From assembly GCF_041260155.1 (NCBI RefSeq), contig NC_091931.1:26418654-26482653 (forward strand): a DNA stretch of 64,000 nucleotides. Reading direction: 5' to 3'. This DNA is from Ptychodera flava. Its lineage: Eukaryota > Hemichordata > Enteropneusta > Ptychoderidae. Under the pieces are notes generated by a model that saw only the letters and a list, made by a program, of their open reading frames with translations, was not told the origin of the DNA and did no database searches. Numbering within the stretch: the stretch's first letter is position 1; the number at the start of each line of letters is the position of its first letter. Positions 48,561-62,365 of this stretch are shown in pieces. Both the position numbers and the translations under genes were made by a program.

Positions 48561-49612
48561 TCATCAAGATTCGAATTCAAAGAGCGTAGGCCTATGCAGT
48601 TCCACAATGAAGAGCTGTAATGGAGATACTGTTTGTTGTGAACGATGCTTGCCCATGAGTTCAGTGTCGTGAATTACTTGGTGGTTAAAATTCCGTATAT
48701 TATACCCAGAAAAACATTAAAGAAGCTGAAATTATTTGACATTGATAATCCTGTAGCTGAACGGCAGGCAAAACAGTACTTTGCTAGTACTTTGTTTCTG
48801 TTGTCTCATGCTAAATAATAGAATAGTCCAATGGCCGCCGAGTGTCCTGCTGGTCCATAATATTCGTGTGTTACTATTTAGGGACCGTGGATAATTAAAA
48901 CACGCGCACAGTAAACGCAACTTCTGTGTTTAGGGAGGGAGGGGGTTTGGCTGTATTTCGATTACCGTGAGCAAACATCGCACTACAAGTTTCCCTATCG
49001 CAATATCTATTTGACATACATAGGAATCAGTGCACGAGTAAAATAATGTAACAATCATTTTGGATACACTGTTTCATTTCATTTTATTGGTTGCGTTTTT
49101 GTTGAGTTGGCACTGAACAGAAAATAAGGGGTAAACTTATATGCGGGAGGGGGGGGGTCGGTGGAGTAAGCGTGATTCCATAGCGACGTAATCACCGATT
49201 TTTGGATGCACGTACAGAATGAGGCTTGGTTGGATTTTCGCACTTCCAAACTTTCGTTTATGGGAGGGGGAGGGGGTTGAGGAAAAACGCACTGTTTCGT
49301 TTACCGAGCGCATGTTTTAATTATCACGGCCCCTTACGGCTGAGGGTCGGAGGAATGTGAGGGGGTCACTCAAAAATTGAAAGCTACAAGGTAGTGTTGC
49401 TCAAAATTTGGAGAGAAAAGTGGGGGCTACTCAATTTTGGGGAAATGTACTGAAGCGTTGAGTGCAGTTATGAAATGATACAAAGGTAATAGAAAAGAAT
49501 GAAAAATGCTACAGATTAAAAAGTGAGTAATTTTAGCTTCATTTAGAATATGTATACATACCAAAGTCGCGTATCTGATAATATAAGTCAGTGGCATCTG
49601 TCTGTCTACATG

Positions 49613-49694
49613 TATGTATGTATGTATGTATGTATGTATGTATGTATGTATGTATGTATGTATGTATGTATGTATGTATGTATGTATGTATGTA

Positions 49695-49753
<59 letters not shown>

Positions 49754-50040
49754 ATGTATGTATGTATGTATGTATGTTTGATGTATGTATGTATGTATGT
49801 ATGTATGGATGGATGGATGGATGGATGGATGGATGGATGGATGGATGGAAGGATGGATGGATAGATAGATGGGTGGATGGATGGATGGATGGATGGATGT
49901 TTGTAAGGATGTTTGTATGTATGGATGGATGGATCCATTGGATGGATCCATTGGATGGATGGATGTTTGTATAAATTGATGGATGGATGGATTGATGTTT
50001 GTATGTATGCATGCATGCATGTATGTGTGTATGTGTGTAT
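49613..50040. repeat. Compound microsatellite (TATG/TG/GATG)
   Basis: About 430 bp of tatg, then tg, then tatg, then gatg units, with a short 'ggatccattggatggatcc' interruption near 49,931. Open frames in all readings are artefacts of the repeat. Confidence 0.95.
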
Positions 50041-50864
50041 ATGAATCATGACATGACTACCATGAATTCCATTGCCAGGTCATTATTTTACTCGACATTG
50101 ACCTTTGATCTCAGAAAAATTCGTTGTTTTAACATGCAACTGATGCATGTATACACAATGTAAATTGTTGCTGATACATGGTTGACTTCATGTTGTTTTT
50201 TGTTAATTTTCCCCTTCTTTCAAGAATTATTTCAAAGTCTAATTTCACCGAACCATTATCTTGGTAGCCAGGGATTGTTTAGGCAGTTTAATTTTGCAGA
50301 GCGCTAAAAGTAGCGTGTCCGTCGGGCCAGGAAACTATCGCCGTGTTTCTTCTGTTTTCGGAATCTCAGCCATATGCTTGATGTCAATAATAATCATTAA
50401 TGTTTGGTTGAAATAGCCGCAACAACATCGTTTCCTGATTTATGAGCGGATCTACTGGTTTATTAGTTCTTGCTACCGCAGAGTATTGTTTCCATGCCCG
50501 GTAACCCTTTGGAGTAAGATACGACAAATTTGTTTTGTTAGACATGGGTTGTCGATAACATTTTTTATGATGCTTGGCTCGAAATTGAGTTGAACGCTGA
50601 CTCCGATTTTGCCACTAAGAAATTTTCAAAAAATGACATGGGCCCTTTCTCGATAACTGACTTTAACATCAAAGTGTATTCAATTGTGGATGCTGCGTAG
50701 CAACGGTCGGCGTATTCGCCGGGTAGGAGTCAACAACAAATGTAACGATGATAAAACTCTACACACAATGTGCATGCAGTTCGGACACTTGTTATCAACA
50801 TGATGATGGTTTACCAATCATTTCACTCATTTTCGTTCACTTTGTGTCGTTTTGTGTTTCTTTC

Positions 50865-50936
50865 TGTGTCTCACTCTGTCTGTCTATCTGTCTGTGTCTG
50901 TCGGTGCCTGTCTCTGTTTTGTCTGATTGTCTTTCT

Positions 50937-51009
<73 letters not shown>

Positions 51010-51221
51010 CACTGTACCAAGGCAAATGATTTCCTGTCGCAAAGGCCCCGCAAATCTGCATATTAAAACAGTTATTCTTTTAAGACATGCTAACCTCGCA
51101 GAAGACCAAAATTGAGAGCGAGAGCGAGAGAGACAGAGGCACAAAGAGAGATAAATACAGAGAGACAGACACAGACACAGAGAGGCACAGAGAGACACAC
51201 ACAGAGAAAGACAGAGAGATT
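50865..51221. repeat. Facing pyrimidine and purine microsatellites
   Basis: A tgtctg tract runs into a near-perfect (CT)n tract (50,938-51,007). About 100 bp of unique sequence follow, then a purine tract of gaga/gacagaga units (about 51,113-51,221). The two tracts are roughly complementary inverted, so the pair could fold back. Confidence 0.85.
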
Positions 51222-52034
51222 TGGAAGACATCAAAATTCAGTCACAGTGATCACACTAATTTTCAAGGGTGGTTTATCGATGAAGCTGTGACGATTTTGA
51301 AGGACCTTACATCGCTAAATAAATTTACTGAACATGACATCCACTGAGGCGTGCGCGTTGAAGAAATCGTGTCAGATACTAGTAACAATCGAGAAAAGTT
51401 GATACTTTCAAAGCTCAAATAAGAACAGGAAAAAGTGTTGATTATTGATAATGCCAGGTTCGTAGAAGATTCACAGGCCCGACAAATTTCCTGGGTGTCT
51501 TTGTCAAAGTCTTCGAAGCGTATAACATTTGTGTAAATTGGAAAACTTAAATTCGTCTGTGATTTGTAGTGCAAGTAATGGGTTTGTTGTGCAGTCTTTA
51601 TATTTTGATCAATAAATTAGTAAAATACCTTGAATTTTATCAGGAGAAACACGAAATCTAAAGCCCTCTATATCATGAGAGTGTTTATACCTGCAGACTC
51701 GCTAACTCTTTCCTGTGTAGACAATGCAGAAACGTTTTATGATAAAATGTTCTTCACTCTTTGTTTGTGGCTGAGAACGTGTTGTTGCACGTTCTATGTA
51801 AAACAAAAATTATTGTTTTTTATATTTCTGTAGGCCTAAAGCCTTATGCAACTAAACAGTTTAGATAAATTATCTCAAACGTTAAATACACTAACATTCA
51901 CAGTCGCCTTAAACCAAATTGGAATGTCACACTGGAAAAAATAAGCATTCAGATCGACAAGGAACACATAGACTTGTTATAGATATAGATTCTGCAAAGT
52001 AACTGCACTGCTGTGCACGATATCTGTTCAAGAT

Positions 52035-52280
52035 AAAGTGTGCCTCAGGGACAGAGATATTCGGTTTAATCAAATTTTGCACATTTTACTAGCATGCTTT
52101 TTTTTGTTTATAAAGCCCGCATAGAAGTTGCGCTGTCGCCGCCTGCTTTAATGTGAATCAAGAATGTATTTTCCCCTAAGAGTTAACATGGTAGTCGCGG
52201 CCACTTTGATAATCAAATACTGTAAAGAGTAGTAACTTTTGTTTCTGTAATCCGACTTTCAGAGTGAGATGACCTGAGCA
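52035..52280. mobile_element. Degraded copy of the GGTAG MITE
   Basis: It keeps 'gtgcctcagggacagagat-ttcgg', 'gagttaacatggtagtcgcggcca' and 'gtttctgtaa' in the family order (reverse orientation). Its ends are eroded. Confidence 0.5.
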
Positions 52281-53064
52281 CCTCTCCCTAAAATGAAAAC
52301 ACGATGTAAACAATGACATATGGTCACAAGAGATAGTGGCTATGCAAAATTTTACGACACACAACATGTGATAATTAAACCAAGGTTGAATGAACGGACC
52401 ATACGTTGTACAACCGGACACTTTGCTCCCTTTACCTTGAAACCAGTACAAATCATCTTGTCCTGAAATCTAGTGCAAAATCATATTGTCCGGAAATCTG
52501 GTTCGGTGTCGTTCAGGAAATCTAATCGATCGTCTCCTTTCGCGGAACTCTATTGAAAGTTCTCGAGTCCGAAAATCAAGTCAAAGCCCACCTTGTACGC
52601 CAATTCCTGTAGCGAGCGAGTGACTTACGAATGACGATATTTCTACTTTTATCAGGGACCGGATCGCAATTATTTCAGGGTAGCATAGAAAATTGTTGCC
52701 AACAGTTAGACTTTCGAATAGACTGTGTATGATAAAACTTTAAAACGAACATTTCGTTCTCTTTATTGCACCATCGAAGTGGCTTCTTTGAGTTTTTAAT
52801 ATCAGACATATTTTTGTTTCTTGATCAGATTTTCAACAAAATTTAAAAACAGCGAATTTACTCAATATCTGATTGTCGATGGAAGCTACTCCAAAACAAT
52901 AAATCATGTCAAAGTACAGAATGTGCGTCATTGTTTTAGCAAAAAGTATCATTAAAAGGAAATCGTTTCCGGTTAATGTGGAAGATTCTGATTTGCTGGT
53001 AACAGAGGGAGGCGGAGCCCTGTTGGAGTCCCTTTATCGATAAAAAAGGCGCGCAACTCTCGAT

Positions 53065-53251
53065 ACACCAAAAGTTCTGAGGAGAAAGTGAAGCTTTCCT
53101 CGATTCTCTTCTCATCAGAAGGTAGGACGATATTTCCACTTACATTTGTTAGCTGCCCGATTTGTTGCCTGTGGCGATGCCACGCCATTCAATGTATACG
53201 TACTAAAATGACATCGTTGTGATTATCTTCCAACAGTTTGCTGATCTAAAG
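53065..53251 (+). promoter_or_regulatory. Probable 5' leader of the sulfatase gene with a leader intron
   Basis: A possible donor (CAGAAG then gtagga, near 53,119) and a good acceptor (cttccaacag, ending 53,236) suggest a non-coding first exon spliced 15 nt before the start codon. An A/T-rich ATAAAAAA at about 53,040 could serve as a TATA element. Inferred only. Confidence 0.35.
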
Positions 53252-56200
53252 ATGAAGTTTTCGATAGTTTTCGCTGCCGTGCTTTTAGGTGTGGTCTGCG
53301 GATTCCCGGGTGAGTTTTACCTTTGTCTTTTAATCGCGACGTTCATATACATATATACTGCTTCTTCAAATGGGAATAGTCGACATCGGCATTTCCTATT
53401 ATTGTCTTGTAGACAAAGGGGGTTTCTCTTAGGAATGGGGATAAACTATGTAGCTGATAAACAAAACGATCATCTTTGAAGTTCATACGAGAGGTTTGTC
53501 GTCCATTTACCCTAAATCGTGCAACAAATATAGCAACGTCCCAACTGACATAACTGTCGTGTTTACGGCTGTGCGATTCTTCATGATTAAAGACAACAGC
53601 TTCAGAACGCGCATGTAGATTCTGGTCTTTTGATAGACATGAATTCAATAGCTTCTTAAAGTTTTGTAAGATTTTCGCCATCCATTGTTCCATTGAAGGA
53701 AATTTACAAAACCTCTCATTTAATTGGATCGCTTCTGCCCCTCTTCAAGTCAGAGAACAGTCGATCGTCACATCGCATAATTTGCTGAAAGTCATCACAT
53801 ACATTTGTGAATGAATATACAGAAGAAAAAGCCTCGGAAAATTTTCCCGTCTTTGTCACAACTCACTTCATGTATCCCTGTCTGTGTGAGTAACCAGATA
53901 ATGTTAAACAACCGTGTTTTTCCCCACAGAGAGACATGCTCGTAGTTCTTCATCAAGTAGCTCTTCAAGCGGTTCATCAGAAAGTAAGCAATATGCTACT
54001 CTCCTCCCTCTTCTTGTCTTGGCCAACAGTTATAGTAGCCAGTCATCTTTTTAGATAAAGCAACTGCTGTATATATTCCCCAGACTGGCAATCTTACGTT
54101 ATGTAACAATATACAAAACCAAAAAGCCGAAGTATATGTTTGGCAGCGACGTGATGGAAGTTGTCTCCTACATTATAGTCTGTACTGTGAAATCTTGCTT
54201 ATTTAGTAATTTTTGTGGATTAAACACTCGTAACCTCGGCTCGATTTTGAATAACATATCTAAGGGACTATCTCAGCATACCATACTTCTGATTATGTTA
54301 TTCATTGAAGATTCATTTTCAACTCAATGTTTCTTTGCAGAGAAAAAACAGCCACACATTGTGTTTCTGCTTTCTGACAATTCTGGTAAGTTCTATCAGC
54401 TAACAACATTTCATATTGTCATAAGATATTTGAATGAAAACAAACGTTCCAACGTCATCGATGCCCTAAAATGTTATTGCAATGATTCAGTGCTCAAGCG
54501 ATGATTAGTTTGGTTTTGAATATTTTCTATAGTATATTCAGTTTATATGCACGTACAATTACTTGTTACTTTTTAACGTTTTAAATTCATCTGATTAGAA
54601 AATGGTATTACTGCATATAAACTCTGTAAGGCTAAATAATGAGGAACAATCATTATTTTGTGAAAAAAAATCGTATCTAATAATTTGTTAACAATACGTC
54701 TCACCTTTCCTTGAATTAATTCGTCGTAAAATAACTAGCCCCTTTACAGCAACAGTCTCTAAAGAGAACCTATGCTTGCGCTGCTAGCACTCTTTGTACT
54801 AGCATGTACGTATTGAACCTCGCGTTACGTAGAGCATTAATTCAAGATTAATTTTCGTCTAGGCTGGGCTGACGTTGAATGGAATGACCAAGTGGGTGTG
54901 ATGCAAACTCCAAATATGAACGACCTGGCGAGAAATGGCGTTATTTTGAACCAGACATACGTGCAACCAGTGTGTACGCCGTAAGTATACACAAGACAAA
55001 CAGTATCACAATTCCCTGGTCCGAAAAAAGATACAATCAAGGCTACTTAGCTGAGGCTTAAACACGATGATATCATCTAATAATGCTAGGTACAATGTAA
55101 CTTTTTTCACTTTCATCTTGTTTCTGCAGTACAAGAGCGGCATTCATGACAGGTTACTATCCGTTCAGATACGGCTTAGGCGTAAGTATAACGACATGCT
55201 TTTAAACAAATATCAAATACTGTTTCCCTCCTTAATTCATTATAAAGTGGATTAAATAAAAAGCATAGTCGGAAGAGGGCGATAGTTTAATGGAAAATTC
55301 AGGATGATTATTGTAGTTGAAATTATTTGATTTCGTCATTCAATTATTGTATTAATTAATTAATTAATTAATTAATTAATTAATTAATTAATTAATTAAT
55401 TAATTAATTAATTAATATTAATTAATTTGTTCATTTACATACTCATTCGTTTATTAATTAATTTATTTATTTATTTATTTATCTTCTTTACTTGCTGAAG
55501 CATGCCATGATTATGCCTGCCCAGCCAAGTTATTTGTCCAGGGAGTACAAACTCTTGCCAGAATATCTCAAGGAACTTGGATATATGAACTACATGGTGG
55601 GGAAGTAAGTACGTTTTAATTCAACCAATATGAAGTGGTTTAGTTTGAAGCACCACAAGCAGTCTCTCTTATACCATTTTACATCATTCACTCTTTCATG
55701 TTCACACGCAACAATATCGATAAGCTATCACTGAATAATGTACCCAAAGCGAAGACAGCAATCATTATTTTGAACACCGTAATTGCTGTCGAGCGCTCTG
55801 AGACTTCGTTAGCTAACTGATCCCGCACACTAACCTTACAGATCAATTACATAAGACCACAGACAAAGAGAAACAGTAGTGTTTCTCCTTGTCTGTGATA
55901 AGCATCAAGCATGATTTTGCTTTCTATATCTGACGATATTTTCCTGTAATTTGAGGTGACAACATAGCTGAGCCATTTTAATGGCTAACTTATTTGCTCT
56001 GCAAATTAGTTATCATGTGAGTTCGAATCCGATTGAGTTTTATGCTGGTACTCTGAAATGGCTTACGCATTTCCTTGAAGGCATATCATAAACAATGTTA
56101 TCACTCACAAATTGCTAAGTTCTCGAATGAAAACGCTTTCTCTTCTACCTTCCTATGACAGGTGGCATCTTGGATTTTGTCGTTGGGATGTTACACCGAC

Positions 56201-59200
56201 AAATCGTGGATTTGACTCGTTTTACGGAATATATAATCCATTGATTGATTACTACTCTCAAACAGGTAGGAAACTCCCTCTTTAACTGATGATAGCTTTA
56301 GTAATGGTGGTGGTAGTAATTGTGGCTGAATAAGGCAAAGAGAGTTAAAAACTTATCGACTTGACGTTTTCAGAAGTTTGCTTCTGCCGTCAAATAATTC
56401 AAAGGGGAGATCTTTCCAAATGAACTATGGTAAATCTCAGTTATTCGTGTTGTGATGAAATACATTGTATTCCACTACTGCCGGGGCATTAAACGGCCAA
56501 GGTAGAATGGGATTGAAAATGAAAAAAGGCCATCATAGTGTCATTTTCCGAATTCAAAATAGAATGAACTCAAACAAAAAACTCATACTTTCCTTTCTTA
56601 TGTATCCTTGGCCCAGTGTCGATCTTTGATCCCGTGAAACAGTTGTTGGACAGGACCCAGGGGAGACAGGACTCGATTTCCAGGATAACACGGGAACAAT
56701 GTTCCACCACCAAGGAACCCATGCTAGCGTAAGTAAATACATAATCAGTAATAATCTCGATGTTATGCTGGTGAAGTTTTCGTCAAATTTCACATGTTCA
56801 CTGCTGCCCTCGCGAGAGGCGTAATAACAGATATTCACTTTCACAAAACATATACCACGACAGAACAATTCTGCAAACTCATTCGAAGAAAAGCAACACA
56901 GAAAGAGTAGCTGGTCCTTATGATCTTAATGGTTTACCACGTGTAGCACTGATCACGATTGCATTGTGCGTCCAAGGTGTCGAATATGAACGTTTTATTA
57001 GTCTGCAATTATAAGCGAAGCACGTGTACAATCATGTAACGCTTGGTCGTCTTAGGGTGATATATAGAGGGTGCCACGTTCAGGACGGAATAGGTGCATT
57101 CTTCAGTCTAGAAGTTCCTGATATCGCTTCACCATCTGCTAAAAATAGATGTATCTTCCTGTAATAGCTTTTTCTGCGATTTATACTGTTTACATTTGTC
57201 GTTGTTTATGTTTGTCCTTCGTTGTTTGATTCGTGTAGACATAACATTAAAAGAGCACACATGACGTTCAATGTTATCTATTCTGTTCAAAATGAATAAC
57301 AATTGTTGACCTGCATGATTTACCGTCATCACACTATCTCATATTACAGGAACACACTGGTAAACGAGCCGTGGATGATAAAAAATCATAATCCAGACGT
57401 ACCAATGTTCCTGTACATGAGTTTCCTACTGCCCCACTTCCCATTCCAGGTGAGTTCCATTAATCTATGGGTTCTTCCCTTGGCAAGAACTATGATGAGA
57501 TATGTTCGCTGTGTTCGTAATATGAAGAGGGACATTTCAAAAAGAGTCTCTCCGCTTGTTCCTTTTAGGCACCGGACCGCTACACGAATATGTATGCTCC
57601 GCTACCAGTGCCTGGTCTCCAAACATACCGTGGTAAGTATGGTTCTTAGTCACAAAGTACAAACTAGACATCAGTCTGATCTTATGTTGTTCTGTAGATA
57701 TGTTTTGAGTGATGTGATTAGCAAATAGGGTGGTCTTTCTTTCTTCATATTGCCTTATCAAAGCTTTGTCAATAAAATCAAAACAGGTTAAAAAAGCAAA
57801 GCCAATGCGGACCAAACGTGCGCTTGTCTATATATGGCTATATGGCTATATATTTTGCTGTGTGCAAAGAGGTATTTTGCCTGTATCGCAAATACATGTA
57901 ATCCTGAGGGGTGACATCGAAACAAAGAAATCGATAAATCTGGCAAACAGCCAGATAATTATGCAGGTAAATACACGGCTTAGAACACGCACACTCGCAA
58001 ACGCTAGGTAACACGATATACTTTCCCATTGTCATTTTAGGAATGATTTCTATGCTCGATGAGGCGATTGGCAACATAACAAAGGCACTAAAGGATAACG
58101 ACATGTACGAAGATACAGTCATCGTGTACCTCAGTGATGTAAGTAAATATATCTCAGCATTTGCTCAACTGCCTTCGACCTAACAATGACACACCTGCAT
58201 TACTACTCTAATTTCTCCGAGTCTCATAAACCTCTGTTTCACCGACAATCATATTGCAGAATGGTGGTCCATGGTTTTTCGGCTCCCAGTGGCCACTGCG
58301 TGGTGCTGGAGGAAGTCCCTTTGAGGGTGGAGTGAGGTCAACCGCCTTTGTGCACAGTCCGTTGCTGAAGAAGACAGGATACGTAAACAACGAGTGAGAA
58401 TTTCGAGGTTTTTTTGTACTTGATAACCGTGGAGCAGAGCAGTGTTTAAATTGTATCTACATTTTAATATTTTAGTGTTGTTTCTATATCTTCCATTCTT
58501 CCATTGTCGATGCAGTGATTCCTGGACACATACACATTTAAGTAATTGTTATAGCTTATTGTGAATTTAGTTGTCAGAGAAATCATTTGCATTTATAGGA
58601 ACCATGGTAACAAATATACAGCTACTGTGCGTAATACTATTCTTTACCACGAAGTCTTTCAATTCTGAGTGTCCAATAAGAATATATAATATCCAATACA
58701 GTAATATCGTGACATGTTTCTCTTGATTTTGTTGCTGGACATACTATCTTTGAGTCTTTAAAATCGTGGACATTTGAGGTATATATTATTTACTTTGAAG
58801 GTAGTTCAAAACTATTTTTCGAATGTATTCGGGAAGATTACTTCTAGCGACCTGTTTTAAACGTGTCGTGAAAAAATACTTCGCCAACTTTGCTTCTGTT
58901 ATTTTATGATTTTGCTGTAGATTGATCCACATCACAGATTTCCACCCAACGCTATTGTCTTTGGCAGGAGGAGATCCAGGTAAGTATAGGGGTTATTGCC
59001 CTCTCTTACAAAACCAAAGGTATAATCCAGACAAGGCTGGCAAATGATTCTCACGTTTGGGACTGGTTATAGGAAATAATATTTTTAAGTCAGGAGATTG
59101 TAGCTGTTCAATCAATTGGGAATATCAAGGGGCATTGTTGTTTTGGAGTGTGCAGCAATACTGTTTCAAACGGTAGACTATTTCTGCATCACATTGCATA

Positions 59201-62200
59201 ACCCCTTTGCCAGCCGTCTGTCTCCCATTTGAAACATCGATATCCCATGCACTCTTATTATATTAGTTAGTCGAGACTCGTTTTGAAAGTGATGTACCGC
59301 TATATACAATGTGAAGTCAGGCGCTTAGCTTGATTTCGTTTCGACAGACTTGAAGTGTACAAAGTGAGCAATATAAGATAAATGAAAACTGACAATAACA
59401 CTGCTCAAAACTAAGACAGGCCGCATAAAACTCGGGTTTTCTTTTCTTTCAAATGTCATCCGAAGATCCTAACATGGATGGCATGGATGTTTGGGAAACC
59501 ATATCGGAGGACAAGTCATCACCAAGAACCACGGCGTTGTTGCACTACGACACACATCCCGTTAGTCCCTGCACCAGCATTAGGTAGGTCATCAGTATAG
59601 CTACAGTCAGACGACCACCAAATGTAAATAGTTTGTTGAACTTCGTTTCCTATAAGTTATCTGTTAATGCTGGGATGATAAAGGGCATAGCATTTATATC
59701 CTTTGGTATCACTATGGGAAGTGCAAGTTTAGCAACTTTTTCCTATTCAGTGAGAATTTTCGGACGCACACAAAAAGTGAAGGGGTGTCGACAAGCATGG
59801 GCAAGGCTACTGGTTACAAACTTCTTTCTTTTCGGTCTGATGCAAAATGAACAAACGTTGTACAAGTCAAAACCATAAGGATTTCCCTATACAGTAGTCA
59901 TCATGACTGGTCTGCAGCGTATAAATAATCACCCCTTCACCGTAATTGTTTGGCCTAAACCCATTGTTATCAATGGCGATTGTGGACCTGCTTAAATGAA
60001 ATTAGGGTGGACAGCTGATGGAGAAACTGCGACCATATAGGAGAAAAATCTGTGGGGTTGATGAAAACTGATTGTTATTCGATCAAAAGCGGCCTCTACC
60101 GAAGGTCACATGCATTGTTTAGGAAAATCGAAGGGGAGTTGAATGTGACGCTGATATGTGAACGTAGGCTACCTACCACTATGTCACTACAATTATGGCC
60201 CTTATTCTTATTGTTCTTTTCTTATTTTGATCGATTTTAGGGTCGGACGTTATAAGATTATTGATGGAAGATATGACGTCGTGAGGAATATCACCTTCAA
60301 TGTTGATAACTTACCGTCGGGTAAGAAAGGAGCACGCTGATAATTTTATTTTGTCATGAACGTTATGATCATAATGACACTGAACTCTCGAAAGTCACCA
60401 CTGCATGATGTTTAACATTTGATGAAAACGTCAATGTTATTCATTTGATCATCGAGCACAGTCAACTTTTCGTCCCCTTTTTTACACCGCAGTGACGTAT
60501 ACTACTGCATATTTTTGTAAATCAAAAAAAATAAAAAATAACCATGGATTGTTTTGACGGTTGCTTATGCTTAACACCACAGATTCATGGTTTCCGCCAC
60601 CTGAATTACAGAATCCCGATGTGCCGAACGTTGTGGCACCAAAGGTTGGAACACAGCTTTTCGACATAGAAGGTATTGTGATCTTGATTTCGTCTCGTCT
60701 CGGACAAACCTAACCAACTGTTGTATTTCAAAGTTACTGTAATAAGCACTACCAAAGATAAACTTGTCTTCCGCAGAGCAGTTTATAGCATTCTTTGCAG
60801 TCTCAATGAGACTGCGGGGAATACTTTTGAATCATTTTATTCAATACGTAGCTTCGTTTTTGCATTTTAAAATCAAAACTGTCTTGCTGTTGCTACAAGA
60901 GCTGTACAATTTTGTGTTCATTTTATATCATCTGAATGATAAAACACAGGGTCATGTAAAATGAGTTTTCTCCACTTTTCTTCATCAAATTCTAATTGCT
61001 GATCCAGAATGTATATGCTCCTATATTTGTTTTTGGTAATTTCCAAATAATTCTCTAATTTTAGATGTGTTTAAATTTTGGTATCCCGATTCTGGTACAG
61101 AAAGTGTGCGTGGCGGTTCTTGTTGAGTGGACAGTAGCAATTGAAGTACAAATCTAGAGAGCCTGAAATGCAAAAAGAAACGCATTCTTCTGTTATATGC
61201 CTCTGTCTAAATAAAAAAATAATACAAATTTTTATCGCTTAATCGTAAAGTGTTTACCTAAGTTACTGGTGCAAAATATTCTACAATCAACTTTGAAAGA
61301 AATCGAATATAACGAATTGACTCGTAAAGCCATAGTTGGTCGTATTGCACACTAAATAGACCTGTGCAACTATGCGTCATACTCCTTTGCATATCTATCA
61401 CTTTTTGAATACATATGTCAGATATGTATGATTTGTAAGATGTAAACATTTATTGCCTACAAAATTAATTCCAAATTAAAATAATATAAATATGAATGAG
61501 TAAAACCTACTGAATAGTTTTGTAACGAGCTTGAAAAAATATCTGCTGATTCGACTCAAAGGGTGGAAAAATTGTGACTACATGTCCGCTTTACAGCCTT
61601 ACTGCGAAGAAAATTGACTTACATATATACTGTATGTAATGGTATATTTGAGTATTGCATATACTCTAACTTAATTTGTTTCATTCACGGCTGAATGAAG
61701 ACTTAGGATGTAAAGAAACTGAAACATAGCCACAGTCAAAAACATTGTATCATAAAGACAAAGAGAACTGCAATGCCACAAAGGTGACATTGTACATAAG
61801 TTTCATATTAAATAATGTGAGAGCTCTGTATAGTAATTCATCCATATGCCGATATGTGAACATTGACATGAAATATTTTATCTCCGATAGTTTCTCAGTC
61901 ATCCAAGTTGCAACCAAGTGTTATTAATTGGCCTTTGCATACTAAGCCAAAATACTTACTATACAAAATACAAAGCACTCTTTCGTTGAATATAAAATTG
62001 TCGGGCATGACTAAAATATTTACAGAAATACACCTTTATTTGAGATGCATCTAAAACATTACGAAGTCTTTAGCTGTGTATGCAACTCGGGAGTTACTGT
62101 TGAGATATCTCGCCAGTTTGAAAGCATATCCTCCAAGTTACATTCGCTGAAAAAAAAACTTACAACCTAAAATATTTCTCTTTAAGCTGACCCACGTGAA

Positions 62201-62365
62201 ATCAACAACTTGGCAGACAGTATGCCAGAGAAGGTTACAGAACTGCTCCAGATAGCGGAAGACATAACAGTAGGGGCACCGGAACCCTTCTATCCATTCA
62301 ACGACGCCGACGTTGCCAATCCCAACATCTTCTTCAACGGCACCTGGACACCAGGATGGTGTTAG
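53252..62365 (+). CDS. Secreted arylsulfatase (arylsulfatase B-like)
   Basis: Seventeen exons: 53252-53309, 53930-53983, 54341-54385, 54863-54980, 55130-55181, 55501-55604, 56162-56265, 56617 or 56643-56728, 57350-57449, 57569-57632, 58041-58138, 58260-58393, 58921-58979, 59466-59583, 60241-60320, 60583-60672, 62187-62365. About 515-522 residues, as in ARSB. Sulfatases hydrolyse sulfate esters with a formylglycine made from the Cys of C-x-P-x-R. Seen: signal peptide, a Ser-rich stretch, [17 protein letters not shown] at 90-94, M-V-G-K-W-H-L-G, L-P-H-F-P, Y-L-S-D-N-G-G, L-R-G-A-G-G..F-E-G-G-V-R, D-G-M-D-V-W, L-F-D-I-E-A-D-P-R-E. Odd points: the second Asp of the calcium DD pair is Asn, and the Lys of LRGxK is Gly. 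The family-like frame of exon 8 (G-L-D-F-Q-D-N-T-G) does not join exon 9 in phase; the alternative acceptor at 56,616 does, but its translation does not look like a sulfatase. Confidence 0.9.
55351..55416. repeat. Perfect TTAA microsatellite in a sulfatase intron
   Basis: About 66 bp of uninterrupted AATT/TTAA units, followed by a TTTA tract at about 55,454-55,482. Every unit is self-complementary, so the tract can extrude as a cruciform. It sits just upstream of the exon at 55,501. Confidence 0.95.
55965..56060 (+). mobile_element. Possible tRNA-derived SINE remnant in a sulfatase intron
   Basis: A box A-like 'tagctgagccattttaatggc' region, split by changes, is followed by a clean box B (GAGTTCGAATCC at about 56,022-56,033). 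No proper cloverleaf forms. Confidence 0.35.

Larger units (their letters stand above)
41950..53060. other. Intergenic region with repeats, no gene recognised
   Basis: I searched both strands for a 7TM domain that could complete the receptor-like gene, and for other genes, and found none. The larger frames (49,427-50,049 and 50,748-51,234) are microsatellite artefacts. Frame 44,612-44,905 (minus, 97 codons) has a Cys-rich patch (C-D-D-C-N-C-D..C-R-L-C) but resembles no family I can name. 42,330-42,600 has faint resemblance to the GGTAG MITE. Confidence 0.4.

Noticed and set aside
49427-50049. Several overlapping open frames of 100-197 codons on both strands
   Set aside because: They are translations of a tatg/tg/gatg microsatellite (poly IHTY, MYVC and so on), with no complexity or family signal.
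50748-51234. Open frames rich in Ser-Leu or Arg-Glu
   Set aside because: Artefacts of (CT)n and (GA)n tracts.
41650-53000. Possible missing 7TM exon for the receptor-like gene
   Set aside because: No frame with seven hydrophobic helices or a GPCR motif was found on the plus strand, and no long enough frame exists outside microsatellites.
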